This document shows, piece by piece, positions 12,874 to 41,700 of a DNA stretch of 64,000 bases (positions are counted from its first letter, which is position 1; each line of letters starts with the position of its first letter). Both the position numbers and the translations under genes were made by a program. The DNA is from Pogona vitticeps (Eukaryota > Chordata > Lepidosauria > Squamata > Agamidae): assembly GCF_051106095.1 (NCBI RefSeq), contig NC_135791.1:8900001-8964000 (forward strand). Direction: 5' to 3'. Below the pieces are notes generated by a model. That model was not told where the DNA came from and did no database searches. It saw only the letters and a program-made list of their open reading frames with translations.

Positions 12874-12874
<1 letters not shown>

Positions 12875-12936
<62 letters not shown>
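12875..12936. repeat. (AAT)n microsatellite
   Basis: Roughly 20 uninterrupted AAT units inside the CpG-rich island, making a sharply AT-only insert in GC-rich sequence. The poly-Tyr frame on the minus strand is this repeat translated. Confidence 0.95.
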
Positions 12937-12937
<1 letters not shown>

Positions 12938-13849
12938 GGGTTCTCTTTCCCTTTCACGCTACCGACCTCTTTACTCCGCAACCGTCTGCAGTTCTCGCCG
13001 TGTAAATAGCCCCGGACTTCGGCGGCTTCACAACTCTCCGGGTCTGCGACGATCATGGTGGTGTCGAGTTAAGGCGGACAACCGCACAGAGATCGAAGAG
13101 TTTCAGCGCGGCCCGACGGGACCCACACGGAAGGGGCCAAAGAGTCCCAAGATATTAGAGCAAGTCCGGCGCAGAACGTTCGAGGATTCCAGCGCAGAAC
13201 GTTCGAAACCCGCAGCGTTCTAGAACGTCCCGGGGCATCAGGGTTCTAGAACCCTCAAGCGCGCAGCAGGCGAACTGCCCCCGGCAGCCCCTCTCGGGAG
13301 CATTTCCGAACAGCGAAGGTCCAACCTTCTCAACAGCTGCTGATGACATACGACGAGCAAGGAGGTGGGACGGTGACAAGAGCACGCAAAGGTATCAACC
13401 TCCCCCCCCCCCCAACTCGAAAGCCAATGTCTTCTGAGGAGGAGGGCCTTTCTCTGCATTTAGGCTTCCCCGTCTGACTTCTGCACCAATAGAGAGCGGG
13501 GAAAACAGGCACGGGATCCTGGGAAATGGAGTTTTCGCCTCGCTTGTTTGTCTCGAAATCCCCCGGAAAGGGGGCGGAACATTTGGTTGGGTGTTATTTG
13601 TCTGGGTCGTTCCGAATGCGGCTAGTCCTTGCAATGCCTTGGAGGAATTCCAAAGCAAATAACATATTTACACACAGACACAGTCCCAGTAGTACCGTGC
13701 TATGAATGCCACTTTCTTCAGCAGACAAACTGGGATTCCGGAGAGTGCAGCTCAAATTCTGCCTTAGCCATGAGCACTGGCTAAGAAGGGGCAATGATAC
13801 ATTAACCTTTGAACATCACAGATATATCAAAAACCCTGTTAGGGTCACC

Positions 13850-13975
13850 ATAAGAAACATCATAAAACTATAGACCTGGAGGTGACCCCAATGACCATTG
13901 AGTCCAGACCCTTTCTGCGTAAAAATCTCCAGTGAAGAGTCCACCACCCTCTGAAACCGTCAATTCTACTGTGAA
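13850..13975 (-). mobile_element. CR1 LINE 3' tail
   Basis: The reverse strand reads the CR1 3' end text (actcaatggtcattggggtc, then a catagttttatgatg-like end). A separate CR1 copy follows to the right. Confidence 0.55.
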
Positions 13976-13979
13976 ATGG

Positions 13980-15481
<1,502 letters not shown>

Positions 15482-16760
15482 ATAGCTGTAAACATTTAAA
15501 TGTTCTTCTCAGATAAAAGTGAGCTTTTTGTTCCTTTTTGTGATTGAGTTCGTTAGGAGACTGAAGCAGTTCCTCTTTTTTCGCGGGAAATAACCACGGA
15601 GATCTGTTTGCATGGTTAACAATTTATTTGTACTAACATTCGGTGATTCAACAATGACTTCAACAGGATCAAAACAACTAAGGTCTGGTAATTGTTCACA
15701 GGGAGAAGGTACAAATCCAAACTGCAACTTAGGAGTTTATTGAGAGGCTTGTCCAAACCGTTCTATGTCTGTGGGCTTCATCAGCAGAGCGCTCCTCACT
15801 GCACATATCCTGCTGCAACAAGGATGCCTGGCCCAGTCTCCCTCGCAGGGTGGCTGACTGAAGGTCGAATCTGGTCTGATCACCCTCCTCCAATGACTTT
15901 GCCCCCGAGGGCAAAACCACCACTGTCCATTCTTGAGTTTCTGTTACAGTAACCCTCTTTTCTTTTTTATCCAGATCCGGTAAGAATCTCCCTACACATA
16001 AGTTGGGAAAGTCTTCTAATAATCCGCCCGTTCTTCCATATCCAAGCCCGTTCTCTTTTTCCCTTCTTTCATCTTCTTTCATCTGGTATACTGAAAACTC
16101 CCCCTCTCCTCTGATCTTTGATATCCTCCTCCCACCCTGGTAGAGTCAACTCCTCCTCCTCTTTCCCTTTTCCTTCCTCTACCAAACAGACTTTTACTTC
16201 TTTCTCCTTCAATTCCTCCCCATCAATTTCTTTTACAACCAATCCTTCCTTTTCTTTTCTCTCTCCTTCTTTCTTTCGACGCTTCTATTTCAGGGAACGG
16301 CTCCCTCTCATCTTCCTCTCTCTTTCCTATTCCTCTTTCACACTATTATTGTAGGCTCTTTGACACAGTAAGGACTAGCATAAGTAACATTGAAAACGAT
16401 TGGTTTAGAAAATGTGTGAGAAGATCTTTTATTTCCTCTTGCTATTTTTGCTGCCTTTAAACGTGTCCTCATTCTGCTTAACCTGGAACTTTACTTGGGT
16501 AGCTCACAGTAGTTGTGAGAATTCTTCAAATGCCAGTTTCTGGAGATCCTCAGCAGCAATGCTAGCATCTGGTGGAGCTTGAAGATTTTTTGCTTTGCTT
16601 TGTGTTTTCCAACGATGGCTGTCTATTTTTGGTAAAAGGATGGGCACTGGTTGTTCCTGAATTAAATGCAATGCTCTCCCGCCTCTGAAAACTTGAAGGT
16701 CTTGGAAGTTTCACAATTACTTCTTATAAGAAGTACAAGCCCAGTACTAGCAAACACATC
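15482..16760. other. Unresolved block with a pyrimidine-rich plus strand
   Basis: From about 16070 to 16350 the plus strand is nearly all C and T; the minus strand is purine-rich and Glu/Lys-coding in places. Minus-strand open frames at 15509-15727 and 15729-16082, plus text near 16500-16700, look like pieces of an old element's coding region, but I could not place them in a family. No host exon was recognised. Confidence 0.4.
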
Positions 16761-17162
16761 CCTGTTTCTAGAAGACAACTCCCCAAACTGGTATTAATAT
16801 GAGTGCACACATGTACTTGCCATGGCTTTTGTTACCAGCCCCCATGGAAAAGAGATCCTTAGCTGTTTATTTCTGCAGTGGGAGAAAACAGAATCAGTAC
16901 TGCATGCTGTGAAAGGTAAAGGAGTCCATAGCTTGGATTGAGGAGTCCTGTTACATTCTAGGAGTTTTTGTTTTCTTTACCCAGATGGGAAGTTGTGGCA
17001 TGAAAATCTCGTTGGAGACAAGATGCAAGTGTTCCTCAAAGGTCTGCCGCTGTGATACATGATTACAGCAAATAACATGCACACATGCAAGCAGAAATAC
17101 ATAATTCCATGTCTCCTTAAACCCATGTACTGCAGTAAAAGAAATTAGATGATAAAGCAAGC
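16761..17162. other. Non-coding stretch, no gene seen
   Basis: Ordinary non-coding sequence. The minus-strand frames covering 16951-17455 have no domain and overlap a SINE. Confidence 0.45.
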
Positions 17163-17345
17163 CAATGTGGCATGGTGGGTAAAGTGTGGGATGAGGAACT
17201 GGAAGATCCAAGTTCCTCAGTAAACCGCAGAAGGCCTTCAGAGACTTTGGCAAAGTATCTCAGCCAGACCTGTATCACAGGGCTGTTGTGGGGATGAAAT
17301 GGGAGAAAGTGAGCTGTATGCGTTTGCTGCCTTAAACACTGGAAA
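17163..17345 (+). mobile_element. tRNA-headed SINE (gtgggtaaag type)
   Basis: Head with ggcatggtgggtaaagtg, a B box-like stretch near gaagatccaagttcc, and a body containing cacagggctgttgtgggga, a common squamate SINE phrase. Related copies are at 40735-40925 and 63043-63225. Confidence 0.65.
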
Positions 17346-18204
17346 AACATACAACGAGGAGTAAAACTAATACATTTTAAAATAAATTCTGGGTCATATT
17401 TAGGACTAACACATATGCACAAGTGGTAGCCCAGCAAACTTGATTTACAATGCATTTTTAGTCCAGGGGCAGGAAAACCCTTTTTCTCCCCAGATGTTTT
17501 TAACCTGCTATTTAAATGGCAAAGTTACATTTCAGAAGTAGTCTAGGATCAAAGTTCTTAATTGGTGCAATGAGTTATATTTTCTAATTACTTCTAAAAT
17601 TACTTTTAAATTGCACCGTGACAGGATTTGTTCCATTTTTATGCTATTTCCTTATTATTCCTAAAGTTTGATTTTAGTAACCGAAAGTAACAAGTAGAAC
17701 TACTAATGCATTAATTTATATTTTCAGCATTGCAACATGTAACAATGGCTTATTGTTTAAACCCATTGCACTGCGCCTGTTTGTTTACTGTTTACAGAAG
17801 GGACCCAAGGTGGGGAGGAAGAAGCTAGAAAGTTGCTTTCTGTTGTACAACACTTACTTTAAGAAAGCAACTTTCTAACTTCTGACTGCCCCCCTCCCCT
17901 GGAATACTTAATACCATGCTGGATGTGGTTGAAATTTTTTAGCACCAGATGGGCACCACCTACTGCATTAGGAACTGGGTGAATGGTAGATCACGTGGAT
18001 GGTCTGATCTGGATCCTTGTACATGAGGACAGTGATTTAAACACCCTGTCCCCCACTCTGGTATCATTTGTGATAAATTGCCTCAAAACTTTCTATTTTT
18101 CTTAGGACTTTCTTCGACTCAATTCCTATTTAAGAACAGGTATCCTATGGGGGGGGGGGAAAATCAAGACACTCAAATTCTCAGCTTCAAAATATTTACA
18201 CTAT
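17346..18204. other. Non-coding stretch, no gene seen
   Basis: Contains a local inverted repeat: tagaaagttgctttct at 17828 mirrored by agaaagcaactttcta at 17862. A G-run lies near 18150. No gene found. Confidence 0.45.
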
Positions 18205-18530
18205 ACAGATTATTCTGGTTTAGACAGATCTCATCTGGAATATTACGTCCAGTTTTGGTGCCAGTTTGAGAAGATTATCAAATCAGAGGAGGATGACCAA
18301 GATGCTCAAACATCTGGAGAAGACTGAGAAGTGATACAATCACCATCTTGAAAAATGTGAAGAAGTTTCATACACAAGGCAAAGAAGCTTATTTTCTGTG
18401 GTTCCAGAAAGTAGGACCCAAAGTGACAGATAAGAAAACAAAGTATGTAAGAGGTTAGATTGCTGTTTGTCAACAATGCTTTAGGAAAATTGGAAAAGCT
18501 GGTTATATCTCCAAATGGTTCTGGTGGAGA
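18205..18530 (+). mobile_element. CR1 LINE fragment, late ORF2
   Basis: The plus-strand text corresponds to the CR1 phrase ending LEYxVQFW (ctcatctggaatattacgtc) and the downstream KLEKVQRR-like and loop regions. It is much decayed, and no frame stays open for long. Confidence 0.6.
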
Positions 18531-20999
18531 GGGGCATAGTTTGAATAATTAATTGTATTGTTTTGTGTTATTAGATGATTTTAGGTTTGCATATTTTTGT
18601 TTCATGTTTTTTAAAAGAATAAATAAAAAAGCAATGCTTTAGCAGTCAATTTCTTGCTTCAGAGTATTATGATTCAGTGACCCCACAATTCTATCATTCC
18701 AAATGTTATTCAGACAATATACTCTCTAGGATGTTGCTCTGCTGTAATCTAGATTTGTTTTTTTGCAAGATTCTGAGTGATATCAAAACTGAATGTCCAA
18801 AATATTCACAAGCAAATGTTGGCTGAGATGTCTGGATATATTTAGGTGACTCTCACTTATTCATGTACCTCAACATTTTCAGGTGTTCAAAAAAGTTTCA
18901 TTAAGGTTGCCAATTCTCCTATTTCAAACATCTAATATAATTGAAGAGAATAACACATAATTAACAGACAATATGGTTGGGCACTTTGAACACCAAACCC
19001 CACTAATCATTAGTGTCAACTTAATGTTCATTTACCATTTTATAATTCACAGAGAATGAGAAAGGAGTGTCTTTCACTTCATGTTTTTGTAAGCCTCTGA
19101 AACACTTCAGTAAAATTGTAACTAGTTACTATTTAGTAGCACAAAATCCTCAGGGAGATTTTTTTTGGTAAACAAGCAATTCAAGAGCAATAACAGTTGA
19201 AGTTATCTGGTAAGACTGAAGGAGACACATTTTAAAAAAGGCTTCATTACAGAAAATACCATTTAATCCTCTACATACATCAAATTCCACAGTAGCACCA
19301 AAAGCAATTTTTGCTTCATGCCAAAGGACTGTGCTAGGATAAGGCCGAGCCAAGGAAAAATGGATTCTTTTTGCTGACTCAAATCAAGAAAGGCATACAC
19401 AAAATATCAAAAGATGATCCCACTCAAAGATCTCACCCTCCCCAAAACATTATTTTTACAATTCATTTGTACAAAGCAATGCATCTGTTTAAACACCATG
19501 TTACAAATGTAGAAGAAAAACAGCATCACTATAAATAATCCACTTTAATGCATGATCAAATTGTAATAAAATTAAGAAAAAGCTCTAGTTACAACGAAAT
19601 AATTTCCCTTACCTTTACTTTTTTGTCACCTGAAGAAGCTAAAAACCAATTTCAGTTAAATTTCTATGAATATCTTTTCCCTAAAAATATTTTAAGTATA
19701 AAAATTAGGCTTCTTCTGTTACATGTTTTCCAGTGTGATGAATCCTTAACAAGTCTTTGTTTTTTTAAAAAAAGCAAAAGCAAGGTTAAAAAATTAACAA
19801 CCCACAGCAAGTAATTGCAGATTTTTTTTCTTCCACATTTTAAGATCTTCAAAGTGCAATTGAAGAAGATACGACTTAATAAAGTTTAAAAATATATAAA
19901 AATTAAGTGGCAGCAGTTGTCCCTTATCTTATAAAAAGTTCAGTTTTATATATCCATTTGCAATATTAAATATGAGTCTGCAGTTGGCCTTCTCTGTCTT
20001 TTAAGCCAGGGCAAGGCTCAAAAGCTGCAGAGTTGCTATTTTTTAAAACTTTCAATTAATTAAGACAAGGTCAGGGGCTTAGATTCTCTGTTCTGATGTG
20101 GTTCAACCACTTGCCTTTTCCTATTCTATTTCAGACAATATCCATCCACCCTTTCCTACCCTCCAAAAAGTTTTTTTACTGTTGTATAATAAGTTTATAA
20201 TTCAAGGAAAATCATAGCGCTTGCTCATTAAAATGTTGCACTCACATCTTTTTGCAAATGAATGTATCCTACATTTAAGAGCGATGCTCATACATTCTCT
20301 TTTCTCCCATCATCCTAAAAAGAGCAAAAAGATCCAAGATGGCTGTTTTAGTGATCAAGATAAATAAACCAGATTAAGTAAAATCAGTTAGTGATCCTTA
20401 CTTTCTTCCAAACTGTCCTGCCAAGAGACCTTTAAACTTCTAAAATTCTGGCAGATGTTAATTTAAACCCTATCCCATTTCTACAGGCCTTGGAGAAATA
20501 CTCGACAAATGGTCTCATGGTGTTCCAAATAACACAGAAACACATAAAATTATTTTCAGTAAGGAAAGTAAAAGATTTCCTTTTAAAACGGTAAACACAG
20601 AGAATCATGATTTGTTCCCACCACTATATGACTATTTAGAAAGCCACATAGTCTGGGGAGGATCCGATTCCAACCCTGTCCTCCTGTCTCAACCAACTAC
20701 AGCTAGATAATAAACTTAAGTAAGACTATCTTACCACTGAAAGTGTTTGTTCATGGGCTTGGAAGGATGAGAAGTGGTGGAAGAGATGCCTCTTCCCACC
20801 TCGTCATTTTATGATGACAGGAGAACAAGGTATTAAAACCCAACACTCTATCATGCTATTGAGTGGTCACATACAGAGGTTTCCCTTGTGTCCATAACAA
20901 TACCAATCATAGTGAGGTCCCAGAAAGATTCCAAGAGGTTAGCAGCCAAAAGTTTCTGCGGGGGGGGGGGGCAGGATAGAAGAAGTTCCCATACTGTGT
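18531..20999 (-). other. FAM76A 3' flank, probably including its 3' untranslated region
   Basis: Low in recognisable repeats and AT-rich, as expected for a long 3' untranslated region downstream of the stop at 21000-21002. On the minus strand I see no canonical AATAAA between 18600 and 20990. Two ATTAAA variants (plus-strand tttaat at 19544-19549 and 19262-19267) are candidate polyadenylation signals. The end of the transcript is therefore not fixed. Confidence 0.4.
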
Positions 21000-37310
<16,311 letters not shown>

Positions 37311-37689
37311 AGGGGGTTACGTAAACATAGAGCTATGAAGCAAAAGTAGTAGAGTGACGAAAGCCTTCCGGTAAAAACATGGAGGGGGGAATCTCTCTCT
37401 TTTTCTCTCTCCCCTCGCTGTGTACAAAGCTTGCAATTCGTGTGATTTCTTTTCACTGGTTCGATATCGCCTGACTCTTGCAAGCTTGGAAGGGTGTCGG
37501 TTCTTAATTGTTCCCCACAAGGCGGGCTGCTCAGCCTCCCTAAAAATATTCCCGCCACCCTTTGCATTTCAAGAACCATTTTTATTGTTTTTTTTTAAGA
37601 CCTGCATCGGAAATGGAAATTATGAATTTCTCCAAAGTGGAAAATCTGTTTGGAAAATCTGACCATCCCAAAAATACCAGCAGATCTTT
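37311..37689. other. Intergenic spacer right of the FAM76A promoter
   Basis: A (CT)n-like patch (atctctctctttttctctct) lies near 37390-37410. No gene or named repeat seen. Confidence 0.4.
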
Positions 37690-38075
37690 TGAAGAGCCAG
37701 ATTTAACTGCTTCCATCTGCAGATGGGCGCTATTATGGTGTGCCATATGAAAATCAACTCTGTCCCTGTAATAATAAATTGAAACTTTAGAGCATGTCCT
37801 TTTTTGTATGAGTATGCCAGACTCCTTAACCCTGTAATGAGTGACTTTCCAGGTCAGCCTTTGGAATTGGTATTTAAAATATTTATATTCATAAGTCCAA
37901 CACAGCTAATAGCTAAGTTCCTGAGCATGCAAGACAATCCTCGCCTCTGTTTTATAACGCTTGTTGTTTTAAATCATGTCCATGTGATCAATTTAACTGT
38001 TTTAAACCATTTTTCATAAGTTGTTATGCTATTCGTTGGGTCTGTGACATAAAATAAAGATTGATCGATTGAAGG
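37690..38075 (+). mobile_element. Degraded LINE 3' fragment, clade unresolved
   Basis: The plus strand reads a zinc-knuckle-like CPCNNKLETLEHVLFC near 37757-37802, the kind of HCCH-type end found in several LINE polyproteins. It closes with cataaaataaagattgatcg and GATT repeats, a LINE-like 3' end. Many stops. Confidence 0.5.
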
Positions 38076-38194
38076 CTAAAATATAGCATAGTCACACAGC
38101 CGCTGCTTGTTCTCTTAAGAGAAGTAGCCGTATGAATCAATTTCAGAATGCTGAAGGGAAAGATATGTAAAGAAAATACAGGAACTGAATTAAC

Positions 38195-38300
38195 ACAACA
38201 CAGAATCCTATAGCACCTTAAAAACTTGCAAATTTATTATTTCAAAAGCTTTTGTTGAGAAAAAATCCTTCATCATCAGACTTCATTTCTAAGACTTCCC
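38195..38300. repeat. Interspersed repeat fragment
   Basis: The text cctatagcaccttaaaaac ... ttattatttcaaaagctttt ... tcatcatcagacttc matches a repeat phrase I know from reptile genomes. It contains the only nearby AATAAA on the minus strand (38238-38233), which might serve as the poly(A) signal of the proteinase gene ending at 38600. Confidence 0.45.
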
Positions 38301-38599
38301 CTTTGTGATCTTGTGATGTGTGCGACATCAATATTTCTAAAAACCAGGAACAGAAAGTTTAGGGGGAAAAAATAATTTTTTGGATTACATCTTCCAGAAT
38401 CCCCCAGGCAATACAGCTGGTGGCCCCGCTGCCAAGGGGATTCTTGGAATTGTACCTAAAAGCAATAAGTATTCTAAGATGTGTTCGAGTCACTGATTCC
38501 TCAACAAGATGCTTCAGCAAATTGCAGTTCAGCAGAACTCTTGACCATAGAAGGCTTATTGTGCATTGACTGATAGTCTCTTCTTGACTGCCTTCGCTA

Positions 38600-38787
38600 T
38601 TAAGCAAGTACTGGATAGGTCGCAATAGTAGCCACTCCACAGTTGTTCTCCTTCATGGACATGAGGATGTAGCCATCATTTCCCCAATATGTTGACCAAG
38701 AGTTCTTGATGAGCCAGTAGTTTTCTCCCTGGAGCTCTCCATATCCTACCACTAGGACTGCATGGTCTAGTTCCATGGTCTTGTTTC
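38600..38787 (-). CDS. Proteinase A exon 11 (residues 483-544 and stop): catalytic His and Asn
   Basis: The acceptor is tttaatag|GAAAC. It encodes [31 protein letters not shown] and [13 protein letters not shown], then TAA at 38602-38600. Confidence 0.96.
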
Positions 38788-41700
38788 CTATTAAAAATAG
38801 ATTTAAAAGGAGTCAGTTGATTGTAAGGGCTGAGCTATTGAGTCTTGTTGAAGAGCCAGCATGCTGTAGTAGTTAGCTCCATATGCTACAAAAACAGCTC
38901 CTACGGCTGTTTTTGTGGCATATGGAGCCAACCCACCTTAAATTGACATTTATTTCATTTTCTTTCAAAAAGATGGAATGGAGTGGCATAATTAAAACAG
39001 AGTGTACAGGCACACCTTGTTTTAGGTAAAGGTTAAGGTTCCCCTTGACATTTAGTCCAGTCGTGTCCGATTCTAGGGGGCGGTGCTCATCCCTGTTTCC
39101 AAGCTGTAGAGCCAGCGTTTGTCCGAAAACAGTTTCCATGGTCACGTGGCCAGTGCGACTTAGACATGGAATGCCATTACCTTCCCACCGTGGTGGTACC
39201 TATTTATCTACTCACATTTTTACATGCTTTTGAACTGCTAGGTTAGCAGGAGCTGGGACAAGTGACGGGAGCTCACTCCGTCGCATGGATTCGATCTTTG
39301 GTTTTACTTTTGGGGGGCCTGAAGCATCTTCCTGGAGGGCCCCAGAGACTGTAAAATGGTCTCTGCCCCTCCAACCTGTTCATCTCTGGTTAGAGTCTGC
39401 ACATCAAAATTTACCTCTACGTCAGTGCTGTCTTATCCAAGTTCTCATCACCAATGAGGTCTAAGGAAAGAAAACAGACACATACCACAGTTTGGTTCGT
39501 AGTAGATGCCACTGGAGTAGAAAGCAAAGGATTTATGGGAGGCATCAATGTTCACAGTCACTGGGCCATGCTTGTACAGAGCAGCCTTCAGGGCAGTGAT
39601 GTTCTCAGAGGGCACGTTGATATAGCCAGAGAGTGCTGCCATCAGCTCAGATTGATTGTAGTGACAGTAGCCATTCTAGAAGACAGCAAACAGACACTCA
39701 AACTTCTGTGTAGAAAAGCTATGCCCTCTGAAATAAATCTGCAACGTATTATTGATTCTGTGTATGATGCTACCTTGCGAAGACCACGTGCTCTCACCTT
39801 GTACAAGTGTATGTGTATATGTGTGTGTGTGTATTCTGGGAGCTGAAATAACAAACAACTTATCCAAGTTCTGGATCAACAGTTAGTTTGGCCATAGATA
39901 GCAATGGGGAGGCAGAAGTAACTGGGTGAATGGGTTATGTAGCAAATTTAGTTTGTGTGTTATGATGCCAGCCCCAAGTGGAATTGCTATATCCCCTCCA
40001 AAGAAACCTCAGATTCACCTGACCCAGGTATGGCCCATAGGACTCTGTGCTGGGAATTCCACCATGCTTCATAATCCACTCATAGGCATGCGACTCCTGA
40101 CCACCATCACAAGCATGATTTCCAAAACCCCAGGAACAATCGACTAAGGCTTGTTGAGACAGTGAAGTGAGCACTCCAGTCTACAAGGAAAAAAGGACCA
40201 GTGTTAAGTCAAAAATGTAAACTGTATCTAGACATAGGCTTTTGGGGACGTGTAGACAGGGTGAAATCCACCAAAGAAATCTGCTCAAGTGTGTTAGATA
40301 TCTGAGCTTTCACCTTGAGAAACAGGGCACCTTCCAGAGTTCCTGTAGTAGCAAAACTCCAGCAAGAACCACAGATAGCCTGGTCTTTGACAGGGGTAAC
40401 AGCACCTTCATGGGTGGGCAGAGAAAGTGAGGACAGGGATTACAGATATGCCGAGATTTTTTTAAAAAACAAACAAACAAACATTCCACTCATATACAGA
40501 TACAAACATTATTGCTACACAACTGGCTATTTGGGAGAAGCTGTCCATTAAATGGGCATTTTCTGGGTGGAAATCTAAGCAATAATTTTTTTAAAAAAAT
40601 TCTTAAGATGATGGACTATAGTCCAAAATGGGAATCTTGTTTTCTGTTTTCACTCAGAACGATGCTTTGTTTCTCAGGAATGTTCAGGACACCACCAAGC
40701 CTAGGCTAAAAGGTTGAAGAATCTGTGTGTAGTAGGGATTAGTGTGTTACACTGGGACTTGTAAAACCCAGGTTTGATCCTACTGAACCAGGAAGCTCAC
40801 GGGGTGCCCTTGGCCAGCCCTTTGCTCTCAGATACATCTAGCCTACAGGGTTGTTGTGAAGAAAAATGGGGAAGCAGGAGAGCCACGAGTTCAAAAGAAT
40901 AACTAATAAATGAATAAAATAAAAACAATCACCATAAAGCCTCCAATCCAGGCTTTCTGGCAGAGTGAGGTCATTGTAGTGTTGTGAGGGAAAGGGCCAC
41001 CCCTTATTGGGTTCCCCTGTCTTTAACCTTCCCCTCATCATGGCCATCTCTTCATGGGTATGATCCGCCAAATGATTCACATCCAGCTTGTAGGGGAGAT
41101 TGGCTCGGTTCTTGGAATGGATATATCTAGAAAGGAGTAGAGAAGTTTTAAAAACAGCTTGTTGGGCAGAAATGGACCTCCAAGATTTGAAGGTCATGAG
41201 ACAGCAGCATTGTTGCCGGCTGATCCATCTCAGGCAGGATAAGGCCAAGTGGTAAGTCTTCCCATAATTCATCTCTTCTGCCACTCTACCTCATGTTGTG
41301 GATGAAAGTGTGTTTCCTGTGCTCCATCTCTTTTTCACTTGTGTATGTCTTTCGGAACTTCTTTTTGTAGCGATGGAACAAATGCTCGTGGTCTCTGCTC
41401 ACATCGCCAGCTCCCCCAACAAATTCCTGTATGGGATTGGCCAAGATTGTATTCTCTGGTCCTGCTCCAGGCCAATGCGAACACGTTAGATCTATTAAAC
41501 GAAAAACAGAAATGATAGCTATTACCAAGAACCAATCCATTACAGATTATTCCTCTTTAGCGCTATGTTGCTTGCTGCATGCATTACAGAGGAGCAAGAC
41601 ACTAACAATAAATTATTATAAAGATATTTTAATTGTTTGTAAGCCTTAAACACATCCATAGAACTCCAGTGAGGAATGAAGAAGAGCATACAGTTTAGTG

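Larger units (their letters stand above)
12120..13650. promoter_or_regulatory. CpG-rich island, probable promoter of an unidentified transcript
   Basis: This is the only long CpG-dense stretch besides the FAM76A promoter, and it stands out from AT-rich flanks. It has many CpGs, GC boxes and repeated ttctagaacg / gaacgttcga words near 13170-13260. No open frame matches a protein I know. On the minus strand, an ATG at 12166 in good context gives ten codons and then a possible donor (CCCCTCAG|GTTAGC). Another, at 13056, sits in a strong CCACCATGA context but its frame runs into a microsatellite. Conserved gene order in other vertebrates puts STX12 downstream of FAM76A in the same orientation, so an STX12 promoter is possible, but STX12's first coding exon was looked for and not found. 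Confidence 0.55.

Noticed and set aside
12874-13056. Minus-strand frame with a strong Kozak context (CCACCATGA) ending in a Tyr run
   Set aside because: The last third is the (AAT)n repeat; the first 40 residues match nothing I know and no clear donor is present. Kept only as part of the island description.
38233-38238. AATAAA on the minus strand as poly(A) signal of proteinase A
   Set aside because: It lies inside an interspersed repeat, so it cannot be called with confidence; mentioned only as a possibility.
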